From assembly GCF_003425985.1 (NCBI RefSeq), contig NZ_CP022985.1, forward strand, positions 2,650,001 to 2,714,000: a stretch of 64,000 nt of DNA. The letters are read 5' to 3'. The translations under genes were made by a program, and so were the position numbers. Numbering within the stretch: position 1 is the stretch's first letter; each line of letters starts with the position of its first letter. Below, one piece after another: positions 34,607 to 44,258 of the stretch. The notes under the pieces were generated by a model that did no database searches, was not told the origin of the DNA, and saw only the letters and a program-made list of their open reading frames with translations. Origin of the DNA: Mariniflexile sp. TRM1-10. Lineage in GTDB: Bacteria > Bacteroidota > Bacteroidia > Flavobacteriales > Flavobacteriaceae.

Positions 34607-37600
34607 TTATTTCTTAATAACCCTAACATTCATTTCCTCAATCTTTTTATCAGAAAGTATAGAAGGCGCGCCAAATAATAAATCCTCACTGGTGCCTGTT
34701 TTTGGGAATGCCATCACTTCACGAATCGATGCTTTTTTCTCTAAAATCATCATCAAACGGTCTACACCCCAAGCAATACCACCATGTGGAGGTGCTCCAT
34801 AATGGAAGGCTTTATACATGGTGCCAACGCTTTTTAGCATCTCCTCTTTGCTGTAGCCCATGTTTTTATAAGTAGCTTCCAAAATTTCCGGTTTGTGGGC
34901 ACGTACCGAACCACCACCAATTTCGTAACCATTCAATATCAAATCGTATTGTTGGGCAATGATGCTTCCTATTTCTTCCTCTTTGCCATTCATGTGTTTA
35001 TCGATATCATAAACTGCTGGCATCGAGAAAGGGTTGTGGGTAAAGGTCCAACGACCTTCATCCGTTTTTTCAAACATAGGGAAATCAATCACCCAAGCCG
35101 GACGTAATTCTTTCGCATTAATTAAATGCAACATCTTACCAAGTTCCTGACGAACCGCATCCAGAGCTTTATTTGCTGTGGCATAATCGGCAGCCGAGAA
35201 AAACACAATATCACCCACCTGAGCGTTGGTTGCTTTTATAATACCTGCAGCAATATCTTCACCTAAAAATTTAATAATTGGCGATTGTAAATCGGTTTCA
35301 TTTACAATGATATAAGCCAAACCACCCAAACCGTGCTGTTGTGCAATGCCTGTTAATTTTTCAATTTGCCCTTTCGATAAACGCTTGTTGCCTTGTTCTT
35401 CAGCAGAGACCTTAATACATTTTACAATACCGCCTTCTTCAATAGGCTTGCTGAATACTTGGAAGGTCGTATCTTTTACAATGTCTGTAATGGTTTGAAG
35501 TTTTAAGCCAAAACGCAAATCGGGTCTGTCGCAACCATAAAAATCCATGGCATCTTGGTAGGTAATCACTTCAAACGGACGTAAAATCCATTTGTTGCCA
35601 TATATTTTCGTCACCACTTCATTAAACATTTTGGTGTTTAAATCGATGATTTGCTGCATGCTGGCATACGCCAATTCCATGTCCAATTGGGTGAATTCCG
35701 GTTGGCGGTCACCACGGGAATCTTCATCCCTAAAGCAGCGTGCAATTTGGAAATACTTTTCGTAACCACTCACCATCAACATTTGTTTAAACTGCTGGGG
35801 TGCTTGTGGCAAGGTATAAAATGCCCCGGATTGCTTACGTGTTGGTACAATAAATTCGCGAGCCCCTTCATCGGTTCCTGCACTTAAAATAGGGGTTTCA
35901 ATTTCCAAGAAATGCTCCTCATCTAAAATATCACGCAGTAATTTGATAACCTTATGACGGTTGACAATAACGCGACGCACATCATCATTTCTGTGGTCTA
36001 AAAACTTATATTGAAAACGAGTGTTTTCATTGGTCTTTGTCGCACGTTTTATTTCAAAAGGCAGCGTTCTCGATAGGTTTAAAATATCGAGTTCGTAAGC
36101 TTCCATTTCTATGGTTCCGGTTCTTAAGGCAGCATTATAGTCATCTTCCTTACGTTGCACGATGGTTCCGGTAACAGTAATAACCGATTCTGGTTTTAAC
36201 TTCACCAGTTCATCCAAATTAGGGAACGATTCCCTACTTAAGCGTACTTGGAAAACTTCGGTACTAGAATCCCGTAAATCTATAAATATCAATTCACCAT
36301 GATCGCGAACACTGGAAACCCAACCTGAAAAGGTTACTTTCTCGGAAATATTAGTTTCAGAAATAGCAGTGATTACATGCGTTCGGTATTCCTCTTTTAT
36401 GACGATGGGAATTTGAGGTAGAATTTCTTCTTTGGTTGTTGGTTGTTGGTTGGTTGTTGTTTGTTGTGGAGTTGTTTGTTGTTGAGTTGTACTTCCGTCA
36501 TCGGTCATCGGTCTTCGGTCATCTCCAGCAAGCATCTTCAAAATACCTTCACGCACTACTTTTCCAGACGCGCCTTTACCAATAATTTCAATCACTTTTC
36601 CAACTAAAATACCCGATTTCCCTTGGTTTCCGGCTTTAATGTCATTGGCTATGGCTTCATTTTCTGAAATGACTTTGGCAATGGCATCCTGGATTTTTTC
36701 TTCGGAAATACTGTTGTCTTCAAAATAGGTTTTATAATCAAAATGAGCGTCAGCCAACAACGATTTTATGGCATTTTGAACCAATACAACCGTTATTTTT
36801 TCCTCTTTAAATAATTTGAAAACAGCAATAAAATCTTGAATGTTTTCAATTTGTGAATACGCTTCAGGTTTTATGTTGTTTGACAAGGTTTTAGCAACAA
36901 ACGAGGCGTCATTCAATTCATTATTAATAGCCACGAAGGTTTCGGAACGTAACGAGTCTGCCGTAAAGAATTTAGCATCCTGTGGCAATACGCCGCCATT
37001 TATCAAAATGGATTCCACAGCAAAGGGAAGCGTTTTGGTATCCACGTGAATGGCTTCAACGGCACTTTTAATATTTACAAACGGCAAATCGGGTTCAGAA
37101 ATGAAACGGTAATCAGCTTCAAATTCCTTTTTACGCATGGTTTTGGTTTGCTTTAAGTCGGCATCCCACAAAACCGTGGTTTGGTCAGGTCTGAATTCTT
37201 TGTGCTCAATATAATAGTTGAATTGTTTTTCAACTTCCTCCTTTAAAGCATCGACCATAAACTTAAACGAATTTAAGTTTTTAATTTCGGTACGTGGGTT
37301 TAAAGCGTAACTGTGTTTTTTGCGAAGTGATACCGAAACATCCGATTTAAACTCACCTTTTTCAAGATTGGCTTCACTTATTTTTAAATTTTGAACAATA
37401 CGTTGAATGTATTGGGCATAAATGGAAGCATCTTCGATATGGCGAATACAAGGTTCGGTAACAATTTCAATAAGTGGTACGCCAGCTTTGTTAAAATCGA
37501 CTAACGATACGGTTTTTTCGTGCATCAATTTGGCAGCATCTTCCTCAATATGAACTTGGGTTAAATTGACCGTAAACTGGCTGCCATCATTTCTAAAACA

Positions 37601-37957
37601 GGACACTTGCCCGTCTGGAATAATCGGGTTGTGAAACTGTGTGATTTGAATATTCTTTGGGTTGTCCGGATATTCATAATGCTTTCTATCCCAAGAAATC
37701 ACTTCATTTTCAAAAGATGATTTTACTGCTTTTCCAAAATAAATAGCTTTGGTAATCGCTTCTTTATTGATGGCAGGCAAAACGCCCATTTGCCCCGTAC
37801 AAACAGAACAGATGTTTTGGTTTGGGGTGTCTATTTCTTGATTCGGACAAGAACAGAACAACTTGGTTTTTGTGTTTAGTCGAACGTGTGTTTCCAGTCC
37901 GATAACTAATTCTAACTCGTGGGCTTTTAATGCCGCGTCTAATTGCTCCAATTCCAT
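34607..37957 (-). CDS. gatB-aspS: Bifunctional GatB / aspartyl-tRNA synthetase fusion
   Basis: One uninterrupted frame of 1116 residues. Residues 1-475 are GatB (ELELVIGLETHVRLNTKTKL, NICSVCTGQMGVLP, VDFNKAGVPLIEIVTEP, and the YqeY-like tail GKGASGKVVREGILKMLA). Residues about 475-512 are a low-complexity Thr/Gln linker (DDRRPMTDDGSTTQQQTTPQ). Residues about 513-1116 are a full bacterial AspRS: OB-fold anticodon domain (TFSGWVSSVRDHGELIFIDL), class II core (QLDMELAYAS, GYEIGGGSVR, GIAWGVDRLMM) and the GAD insertion. The His in RDHG, where the discriminating E. coli enzyme has Leu (RDLG), fits a non-discriminating AspRS. With GatA and GatC it converts Asp-tRNA-Asn to Asn-tRNA-Asn. Its start overlaps the gatA stop (TAATG). 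Confidence 0.93.
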   Translation of the reverse strand: MELEQLDAALKAHELELVIGLETHVRLNTKTKLFCSCPNQEIDTPNQNICSVCTGQMGVLPAINKEAITKAIYFGKAVKSSFENEVISWDRKHYEYPDNPKNIQITQFHNPIIPDGQVSCFRNDGSQFTVNLTQVHIEEDAAKLMHEKTVSLVDFNKAGVPLIEIVTEPCIRHIEDASIYAQYIQRIVQNLKISEANLEKGEFKSDVSVSLRKKHSYALNPRTEIKNLNSFKFMVDALKEEVEKQFNYYIEHKEFRPDQTTVLWDADLKQTKTMRKKEFEADYRFISEPDLPFVNIKSAVEAIHVDTKTLPFAVESILINGGVLPQDAKFFTADSLRSETFVAINNELNDASFVAKTLSNNIKPEAYSQIENIQDFIAVFKLFKEEKITVVLVQNAIKSLLADAHFDYKTYFEDNSISEEKIQDAIAKVISENEAIANDIKAGNQGKSGILVGKVIEIIGKGASGKVVREGILKMLAGDDRRPMTDDGSTTQQQTTPQQTTTNQQPTTKEEILPQIPIVIKEEYRTHVITAISETNISEKVTFSGWVSSVRDHGELIFIDLRDSSTEVFQVRLSRESFPNLDELVKLKPESVITVTGTIVQRKEDDYNAALRTGTIEMEAYELDILNLSRTLPFEIKRATKTNENTRFQYKFLDHRNDDVRRVIVNRHKVIKLLRDILDEEHFLEIETPILSAGTDEGAREFIVPTRKQSGAFYTLPQAPQQFKQMLMVSGYEKYFQIARCFRDEDSRGDRQPEFTQLDMELAYASMQQIIDLNTKMFNEVVTKIYGNKWILRPFEVITYQDAMDFYGCDRPDLRFGLKLQTITDIVKDTTFQVFSKPIEEGGIVKCIKVSAEEQGNKRLSKGQIEKLTGIAQQHGLGGLAYIIVNETDLQSPIIKFLGEDIAAGIIKATNAQVGDIVFFSAADYATANKALDAVRQELGKMLHLINAKELRPAWVIDFPMFEKTDEGRWTFTHNPFSMPAVYDIDKHMNGKEEEIGSIIAQQYDLILNGYEIGGGSVRAHKPEILEATYKNMGYSKEEMLKSVGTMYKAFHYGAPPHGGIAWGVDRLMMILEKKASIREVMAFPKTGTSEDLLFGAPSILSDKKIEEMNVRVIKK

Positions 37958-39357
37958 TATATCGTGTCTTTTAAGAAGTTAGCAAACTTCAAAACAAGTT
38001 CGTCATTATTTTTTGCTGCCGTTATTTGCAAGCCAGTTTCCGTGCCTTGTGGTACAGTTAAGGTTGGTAATTGCCCTAAACTAAACCCAACGGTGTAAGC
38101 ATCGCTTAAATACATGGCAAGCGGATCTTTTAAACTATCACCAATTTTTGGTGGTGTGCTTGGTGTTACAGGCGATATGATGATATCGACTTCCTTAAAA
38201 TCATTTTCAAAATTTTCGGAAATAGCATCGCGTAAAGCCAATCCTTTTAAATAAATTTCATCTGAAAATCCTTGAGACAATACTTGGTTGCCACCAACAA
38301 TACGGCGTTTTGTTTCTTCTGAAAAGTTTTCAGAACGTGTAATGGCATACGATTCCTTTAGGTTTTTATCCTCAATACGATGGCCGTAATTGCTGCCATC
38401 CAATCGTGATAAGTTAGAAGCCGTTTCGGCCATTGCCAAGGTGTAATAAGTCGAAACTAAAATATCGGATTTAAAGAAATCAAGTTCCTTAACAACAATA
38501 CCTTTGGCTTTTATTTTTTCTATAGCATCTAAAAAATCAGCTTTGATTTTAGAATCAATCGCTTCATTTTCAATAAAGTTCTTGAAATAGCCAACGGTTT
38601 TAATGCCTTCAGCATTTGAAATGGTTTCTTTTGTAATTTCCGAGGAAGCGTAAGTGGTTTGGTCTTTAACGTCTTTGCCACTCATCACGTTCAATACGAT
38701 ACGGATATCCTCAACCGATTTGGCGATAGGGCCCACACAATCTGTTGATGATGCATACGCCATCAAACCGTAACGCGAAATACGCCCGTAAGTCGGTTTT
38801 AAACCATACACATGGTTGTAGCCTGCAGGTTGACGCACCGAACCTCCGGTGTCGCCACCAATGGAAAATACAGTGTAATCTTTAGCGACATTCACAGCGG
38901 ATCCACCACTGGAACCACCACCCACCAAATTGGGGTTGATAGCGTTTTTCACAGCACCGAAAATGGTATTTTCACTCGAAGAGCCATGACCAAAACTATC
39001 ACAATTCTCTTTGACAATAGGAATCGCACCAGCATCCAATAATTTTTGAATGGCTGTTGCTGTGTAAGCCGATTTATAATTTTTTAATAACTGAGAGCTC
39101 GCCGTTGTGTAAGTGCCTTGCAGCATATACACGTCTTTAATCCCAAAAGGAATGCCCTCCAATAGACCAATAGGTTCTCCGTTTGCTATTTTGGTATCTA
39201 CTTTAGTAGCTAATTCTAATGCTAAAGAATCTAACAAAGTGTTAACGGTGTTGTTGGTGTTGGCCTTTAGTAGATCTAATTTTTCTTGGATTAACGCTGT
39301 GCAAGAAATTTCCTTATTCATCAATTGCTGATGAAGTTGTTTTATTTGAGAGTCCAT
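37957..39357 (-). CDS. gatA: Asp/Glu-tRNA amidotransferase subunit A
   Basis: A 466-residue amidase-signature protein. The catalytic Lys is in GIPFGIKDVYML, and the Ser cluster is visible in VGGGSSGGSAVNVAK and SIGGDTGGSVRQPAGY, giving the Ser-cisSer-Lys triad. It releases ammonia from Gln (or Asn) for transfer by GatB to the mischarged tRNA. It follows gatC by 2 bases and overlaps gatB::aspS by 1, so all three are co-translated. Confidence 0.95.
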   Translation of the reverse strand: MDSQIKQLHQQLMNKEISCTALIQEKLDLLKANTNNTVNTLLDSLALELATKVDTKIANGEPIGLLEGIPFGIKDVYMLQGTYTTASSQLLKNYKSAYTATAIQKLLDAGAIPIVKENCDSFGHGSSSENTIFGAVKNAINPNLVGGGSSGGSAVNVAKDYTVFSIGGDTGGSVRQPAGYNHVYGLKPTYGRISRYGLMAYASSTDCVGPIAKSVEDIRIVLNVMSGKDVKDQTTYASSEITKETISNAEGIKTVGYFKNFIENEAIDSKIKADFLDAIEKIKAKGIVVKELDFFKSDILVSTYYTLAMAETASNLSRLDGSNYGHRIEDKNLKESYAITRSENFSEETKRRIVGGNQVLSQGFSDEIYLKGLALRDAISENFENDFKEVDIIISPVTPSTPPKIGDSLKDPLAMYLSDAYTVGFSLGQLPTLTVPQGTETGLQITAAKNNDELVLKFANFLKDTI

Positions 39358-39359
39358 AA

Positions 39360-39629
39360 TTATTCTTCTATAACTTTAGAAACTACCAAATAGCCATTCT
39401 TTTTTTTGGGGAAGTTTTCGATAATGATTTGTTTCTCAATGGCAGAACTTTCAATCACGACATCGTCTCTTAAATCGTTTAACGACACGGCATTATTATG
39501 ATTATTATTAAAAGAGTTATTATTTGTAGGTTGTGCATTTTTAATCACATCAAATAATTTGTTCACCGCCTCGCTGGGCTGTGCTCCTTTAATACTCGAC
39601 AATATGTCGACTGTCATAATTTTACTCAT
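39360..39629 (-). CDS. gatC: GatC-like subunit with Asn-rich N-terminal half
   Basis: An 89-residue protein. The C-terminal half (LNDLRDDVVIESSAIEKQII, ENFPKKKNGYLVVSKVIEE) matches GatC, where this segment wraps round GatA and GatB. The N-terminal half is unusual: it lacks the standard helical hairpin and contains TNNNSFNNNHNN (about residues 35-46), resembling the Asn-rich leader upstream. Its position at the head of the gatCA operon supports the assignment. GatC bridges GatA and GatB. Confidence 0.8.
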   Translation of the reverse strand: MSKIMTVDILSSIKGAQPSEAVNKLFDVIKNAQPTNNNSFNNNHNNAVSLNDLRDDVVIESSAIEKQIIIENFPKKKNGYLVVSKVIEE

Positions 39630-39648
39630 GTCTTACCTTTTTTAGATT

Positions 39649-39678
39649 AAAAAAAGCCTTCCGTATTTGGAAGGCTTT
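39649..39678 (-). terminator. Attenuator terminator upstream of gatC
   Basis: Perfect 10-bp stem AAAGCCTTCC/GGAAGGCTTT with a 6-base loop, followed on the minus strand by a run of seven Ts, ending 20 bases before the gatC start. It lies between promoter and gene, so it is an attenuator rather than an operon end. An upstream GGAAGG (39698-39703) can pair with the left arm as an alternative antiterminator. Confidence 0.85.
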
Positions 39679-39695
39679 ATATATTTTCAAACAAT

Positions 39696-39719
39696 AACCT
39701 TCCGACCCTAAAAATTAGG
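39696..39719 (-). promoter_or_regulatory. Antiterminator / pause region of the Asn attenuator
   Basis: The segment GGAAGG (39698-39703, minus strand) is complementary to CCTTCC of the terminator left arm (39669-39674), giving an alternative antiterminator. Just upstream, CCTAA/TTAGG (about 39706-39719) overlaps the end of the leader ORF and can sequester part of this region. This gives the usual mutually exclusive 1:2, 2:3 and 3:4 pairings. Confidence 0.6.
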
Positions 39720-39752
39720 ATTATTGAAATTATTATTGTTATTAATTGTCAT
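39708..39752 (-). CDS. Asn-rich leader peptide of the gatCA-gatB::aspS operon
   Basis: Fifteen codons including stop, starting ATG at 39752: MTINNNNNFNNPNF. Eight of 14 residues are Asn, with five consecutive Asn codons (AAT/AAC). It lies 30 bases before the attenuator stem and about 80 bases before gatC, directly downstream of a TATATTTG promoter box. The arrangement matches leader peptides of amino-acid-operon attenuators (such as trp and his), where ribosome stalling on scarce charged tRNA prevents terminator formation. Here the stalling codon would be Asn and the operon makes Asn-tRNA-Asn. Translation is inferred, not shown. Confidence 0.8.
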   Translation of the reverse strand: MTINNNNNFNNPNF

Positions 39753-39771
39753 TATATGGTTTTTTACACAC

Positions 39772-39779
39772 CAAATATA
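39772..39779 (-). promoter_or_regulatory. -7 promoter box of the gat-aspS operon
   Basis: TATATTTG on the minus strand (TAnnTTTG), 20 bases upstream of the leader ATG. A TTG lies upstream at shorter than ideal spacing for a -33 element. Confidence 0.5.
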
Positions 39780-39965
39780 TACAGAAATAATATATCAAGC
39801 ACTATTTTTTCTTATATCCTATTTTATATTGTCAAATTAGTAAAAAAAATGAGGATAAATTGAAAGTTCCTTAAATATATCTGAGTTTAATTAATACTTA
39901 AGAGACTGTTTGAATTTTGTTGGGAAATTATTAAAGGGTCAATAAAAAACACTTTTTTAATTTAA

Positions 39966-40085
39966 AGAATTCCTCGGGGCTTGTTTCGCAGTTCGGTTTG
40001 CTCGTGCCCGCTTTAATCTCTCCTCAAGGAGAGGTCAAAACTGCCCAAAAGGCAGTTCCGGGTAAGGTGAAATAAAGTCAAAATA
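39966..40085 (+). repeat. Structured dispersed repeat, degenerate copy R2
   Basis: Shares with R1 and R3 the ordered words attcctCGGGG, CTCTCC...GGAGAGGTCA, ACTGCCCaaAAGGCAGTT and GGTAaggtgaaataaagtcaaaatac. Its hairpins CTCTCC/GGAGAG and AACTGCC/GGCAGTT are kept. It lies in the 590-bp gap between the gat-aspS operon and gyrB. No gene is present in this gap apart from the attenuator. Confidence 0.55.
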
Positions 40086-40267
40086 CATATCGAAATTTAG
40101 GTTTTAAGCCGCTTTTGGTTTTTTGGTTTGTTTGAAGAGGGCGAAATCAGCTAAAATCGATTTTAAGGCACTTTTTAGACGATTTAAGACACTTTTAAGT
40201 AATTAACAAATGTTGATAATTTCAATTTATAATCGATAAAAAACTTTAAAAAAGCAGTGTGGTTTTG

Positions 40268-40275
40268 TATATTTG
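40268..40275 (+). promoter_or_regulatory. -7 promoter box of gyrB
   Basis: TATATTTG (TAnnTTTG) 67 bases upstream of the gyrB ATG; no exact TTTG at the standard -33 position. Confidence 0.45.
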
Positions 40276-40342
40276 TAAGTATCCTGAAATGATGCGCAAG
40301 TGTCATTTTTTTTATGAATTTTAATTAAAAAGATAACAATAA

Positions 40343-42283
<1,941 letters not shown>

Positions 42284-42487
42284 ATCTAAATAATTCCCCG
42301 AAGGCTCAGCCTCGGGGTGTCCAATTCACCTCTCCTTTGGAGGAGAGGTCAGAACTGCCCGAAAAGGCAAGTTCTGGGTGAGGTAAAATACAAAATTTCG
42401 GTTTTTGACCCTGAGGTCAAAAATGAAACAGGCGAAATACCTCTATGGCTCTGCCTCGAGGATAGTCTGTTTCAAGAAATTTTTTAT
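42284..42487 (+). repeat. Structured multi-hairpin dispersed repeat, copy R3
   Basis: Nearly identical to R1 (4782-4985), beginning directly after the gyrB stop codon. Hairpins CCCCGAaGGC/GCCTCGGGG, ACCTCTCC/GGAGAGGT, AGAACT.GCC/GGC.AGTTCT, TTTTTGACC/GGTCAAAAA and outer TGAAACAG/CTGTTTCA are all kept, although the loops differ. It is likely transcribed as part of the gyrB 3' end. Confidence 0.75.
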
Positions 42488-42506
42488 TAAAATTCTAAAT
42501 TATATA

Positions 42507-42541
42507 AAAAAATGCCGTTTCAATGGAAGCGGCATTTTTTT
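42507..42541. terminator. Bidirectional terminator between gyrB and the OMP gene
   Basis: Stem AATGCCGTTTC/GAAGCGGCATT (one G-T pair) flanked by A-tracts on the left and T-tracts on the right, so it can terminate transcripts from both convergent genes. Confidence 0.8.
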
Positions 42542-42556
42542 ATATCTATCTATTGA

Positions 42557-43135
42557 TTAAAAATCGAACCCAATAGAGAATTGCCAAACACGGTTTTTAG
42601 GATTGCCTTCATCGTAAACACTACCTAACCCTAAATGGTATCTAACACCTAAGGACACGCCAGATTCCGTTTTAAAACCAGCGCCAAAGTTCATGCCCCA
42701 ATCAAAATTTTGTGGGTCGAATTCTTGAGAGGTATCAAATAATCCAAAACTGCTATCAAATTCTTCTTTGTGAGAGACTGCTAATCCTACTTGAGGACCC
42801 ACTTCTAAAAAGAATGCTTCGTCTGGGTAAAGTTTTAGCATTAATGGCATGTTTACATAGTCTAATTTTTGGGTGAAAGTGCCCCCATTATCTTTTAATT
42901 CATAACCCTGTTGAGAGTATAGTAGTTCTACTTGCAGAGCCACGCTTTCCGATAAAAACGATTCGCCATAAAAACCAATATGAAACGAATGTCTTTGTCC
43001 GGTTTCGGTTTCACCATCAAAACTTACTGCAGCCAAATTATAACCACCTTTAAGTCCTGCGTTGGATTTTTGTGTTTGTGCATTTGATGTTAATGCGATT
43101 GTAAGGATACATACTATTTTGAAAATTGTTTTCAT
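42557..43135 (-). CDS. Small outer-membrane beta-barrel protein
   Basis: A 192-residue protein with a signal peptide (MKTIFKIVCILTIALTSNAQ) and OMP_b-brl-type strands (KSNAGLKGGYNLAAVSFDGE, VALQVELLYSQQGYEL, FFLEVGPQVGLAVSHKEEF, GVSLGVRYHLGLG) ending in an aromatic strand (WQFSIGFDF). This PorT-like 8-stranded barrel family is common in Bacteroidota. The function is unknown. It lies at the end of the minus-strand lipoprotein cluster, behind a 16-bp tandem repeat. Confidence 0.82.
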   Translation of the reverse strand: MKTIFKIVCILTIALTSNAQTQKSNAGLKGGYNLAAVSFDGETETGQRHSFHIGFYGESFLSESVALQVELLYSQQGYELKDNGGTFTQKLDYVNMPLMLKLYPDEAFFLEVGPQVGLAVSHKEEFDSSFGLFDTSQEFDPQNFDWGMNFGAGFKTESGVSLGVRYHLGLGSVYDEGNPKNRVWQFSIGFDF

Positions 43136-43149
43136 CTGTTTGTTTTTAG

Positions 43150-43217
43150 AGTTATAAGGTTATGAAGTTATAAGGTTATGAAGTTATAAGGTTATGGGGT
43201 TATGAGGTTATGAGGTT
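43150..43217. repeat. 16-bp tandem repeat upstream of the OMP gene
   Basis: About four copies of AGTTATAAGGTTATGA, the last diverging to GGTTATGAGG. It sits in the 5' region of the minus-strand barrel gene (start 43135). Copy-number change could alter promoter spacing, but no such variation can be seen from one sequence. Confidence 0.6.
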
Positions 43218-43288
43218 TCAAAGTTTCTTGGCTCTTGGCTCTTGAATCCATAATCCATAATCTATAATCCATCAATTATAAATTTATT

Positions 43289-44059
43289 TTATTTACCACC
43301 ATTCGCCTGTAAATCGGCAATGCATTGGGCATCTAACTCAGGTGCGGAATTTGCACCAATTAAATTATCTAAACCAGCGCCGCTTTCGACAGACCAGTGC
43401 ATTAAGCAGCTTTCAACATTACAATGCTTAGCGTGTTCGGTGTCTTCATGATTGTCTACCATGTTTGCCCCTAAATTGGTGAGCCCTAAAATATGACCAA
43501 ATTCATGGGAGATTACAGTTGTTTCTAAAATAGTTCGGTTGGGTTCAAATGGGCTATTACTTAAATCTTGAATAGTTTCTTCATAAATTACAAATGACGT
43601 GTTTCTATAGGCCGTTCCTAAAACCATGCCCGAATCGGTATTGTTTGCAGATTCGCCATCTGCAAAAAAGGCCCAAACGGCTATTTGACTGCTTGTGTTG
43701 TATTTAGTACGGTTAGCATCTTCTATGGTAATGATTTCTTGATTTGTGTATGGGGCGTTTCCGGGAGAAGCAATGGCTCTTTTTTCAACAGTAATGCCAT
43801 GAGGTTTAAACGTTCTTGTTTCTAAAAAACTAACAAAGTTATTGATGCTGCTTTGGGTGGGTTCAAAACCTTCAACATAAACCAATTCAATGACCATACT
43901 TTTAAAAGTAGTATCTGATAGTAAATCGTTTGAAGAGCTTCCCGTGTTTTTTTGATTAGCTAATTTAGTGTTGGTTGCGTTTTCGTTATCAGCGGTGTCT
44001 TCTTTTGAACAAGAAACCAAAAAGCCAAAAACCAATAGCAATGTTATTATTTTTTTCAT
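43289..44059 (-). CDS. Zinc-metalloprotease-like lipoprotein
   Basis: A 256-residue lipoprotein (lipobox Cys17, VFGFLVSCSKE). The zinc-binding HExxHxxG is at residues 185-192 (VISHEFGHILGLTNLGANM), but the eleventh position of the motif is Asn195 instead of the usual His/Asp of metzincins. A later NHEDTEHAKHCNVESCLMHW stretch offers alternative His ligands and a Met-turn. It is probably an outer-leaflet-anchored protease of a metzincin-like group. The neighbouring lipoprotein and barrel genes share its strand. Confidence 0.8.
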   Translation of the reverse strand: MKKIITLLLVFGFLVSCSKEDTADNENATNTKLANQKNTGSSSNDLLSDTTFKSMVIELVYVEGFEPTQSSINNFVSFLETRTFKPHGITVEKRAIASPGNAPYTNQEIITIEDANRTKYNTSSQIAVWAFFADGESANNTDSGMVLGTAYRNTSFVIYEETIQDLSNSPFEPNRTILETTVISHEFGHILGLTNLGANMVDNHEDTEHAKHCNVESCLMHWSVESGAGLDNLIGANSAPELDAQCIADLQANGGK

Positions 44060-44072
44060 TTGTTTTTTTTAA

Positions 44073-44104
44073 GTTGCAAAGTTGCAAAGTTGCAAAGTTG
44101 CAAA
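44073..44104. repeat. 8-bp tandem repeat upstream of the protease gene
   Basis: Four exact copies of GTTGCAAA, 14 bases upstream of the protease start codon (44059, minus strand), followed by diverged GTTT(A/C)AAA-like units. Confidence 0.65.
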
Positions 44105-44186
44105 GTTTAAAAGTTTCTAAGTTTTAAAGTTTCTTGCTTCTCTTTTCTTTTCTCTCTTCTTTTTTTCTTTTTTCTCTTTTTAAAAT

Positions 44187-44216
44187 AAGCAGCTGTCAGT
44201 TTCCCGACAGCTGCTT
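44187..44216 (-). terminator. Terminator-like hairpin after the Asp/Glu-rich lipoprotein gene
   Basis: Perfect 11-bp stem AAGCAGCTGTC/GACAGCTGCTT with an 8-base loop. The T-tract on the minus side is weak (TTATTTTA). Confidence 0.6.
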
Positions 44217-44258
44217 CACCATAAACACTATGGCAACCAACCAAAAATCAAGTAGGTA

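Noticed and set aside
43150..43217. Possible CRISPR array from short direct repeats
   Set aside because: The units are contiguous 16-bp AT-rich repeats without unique spacers, and no cas gene is near.
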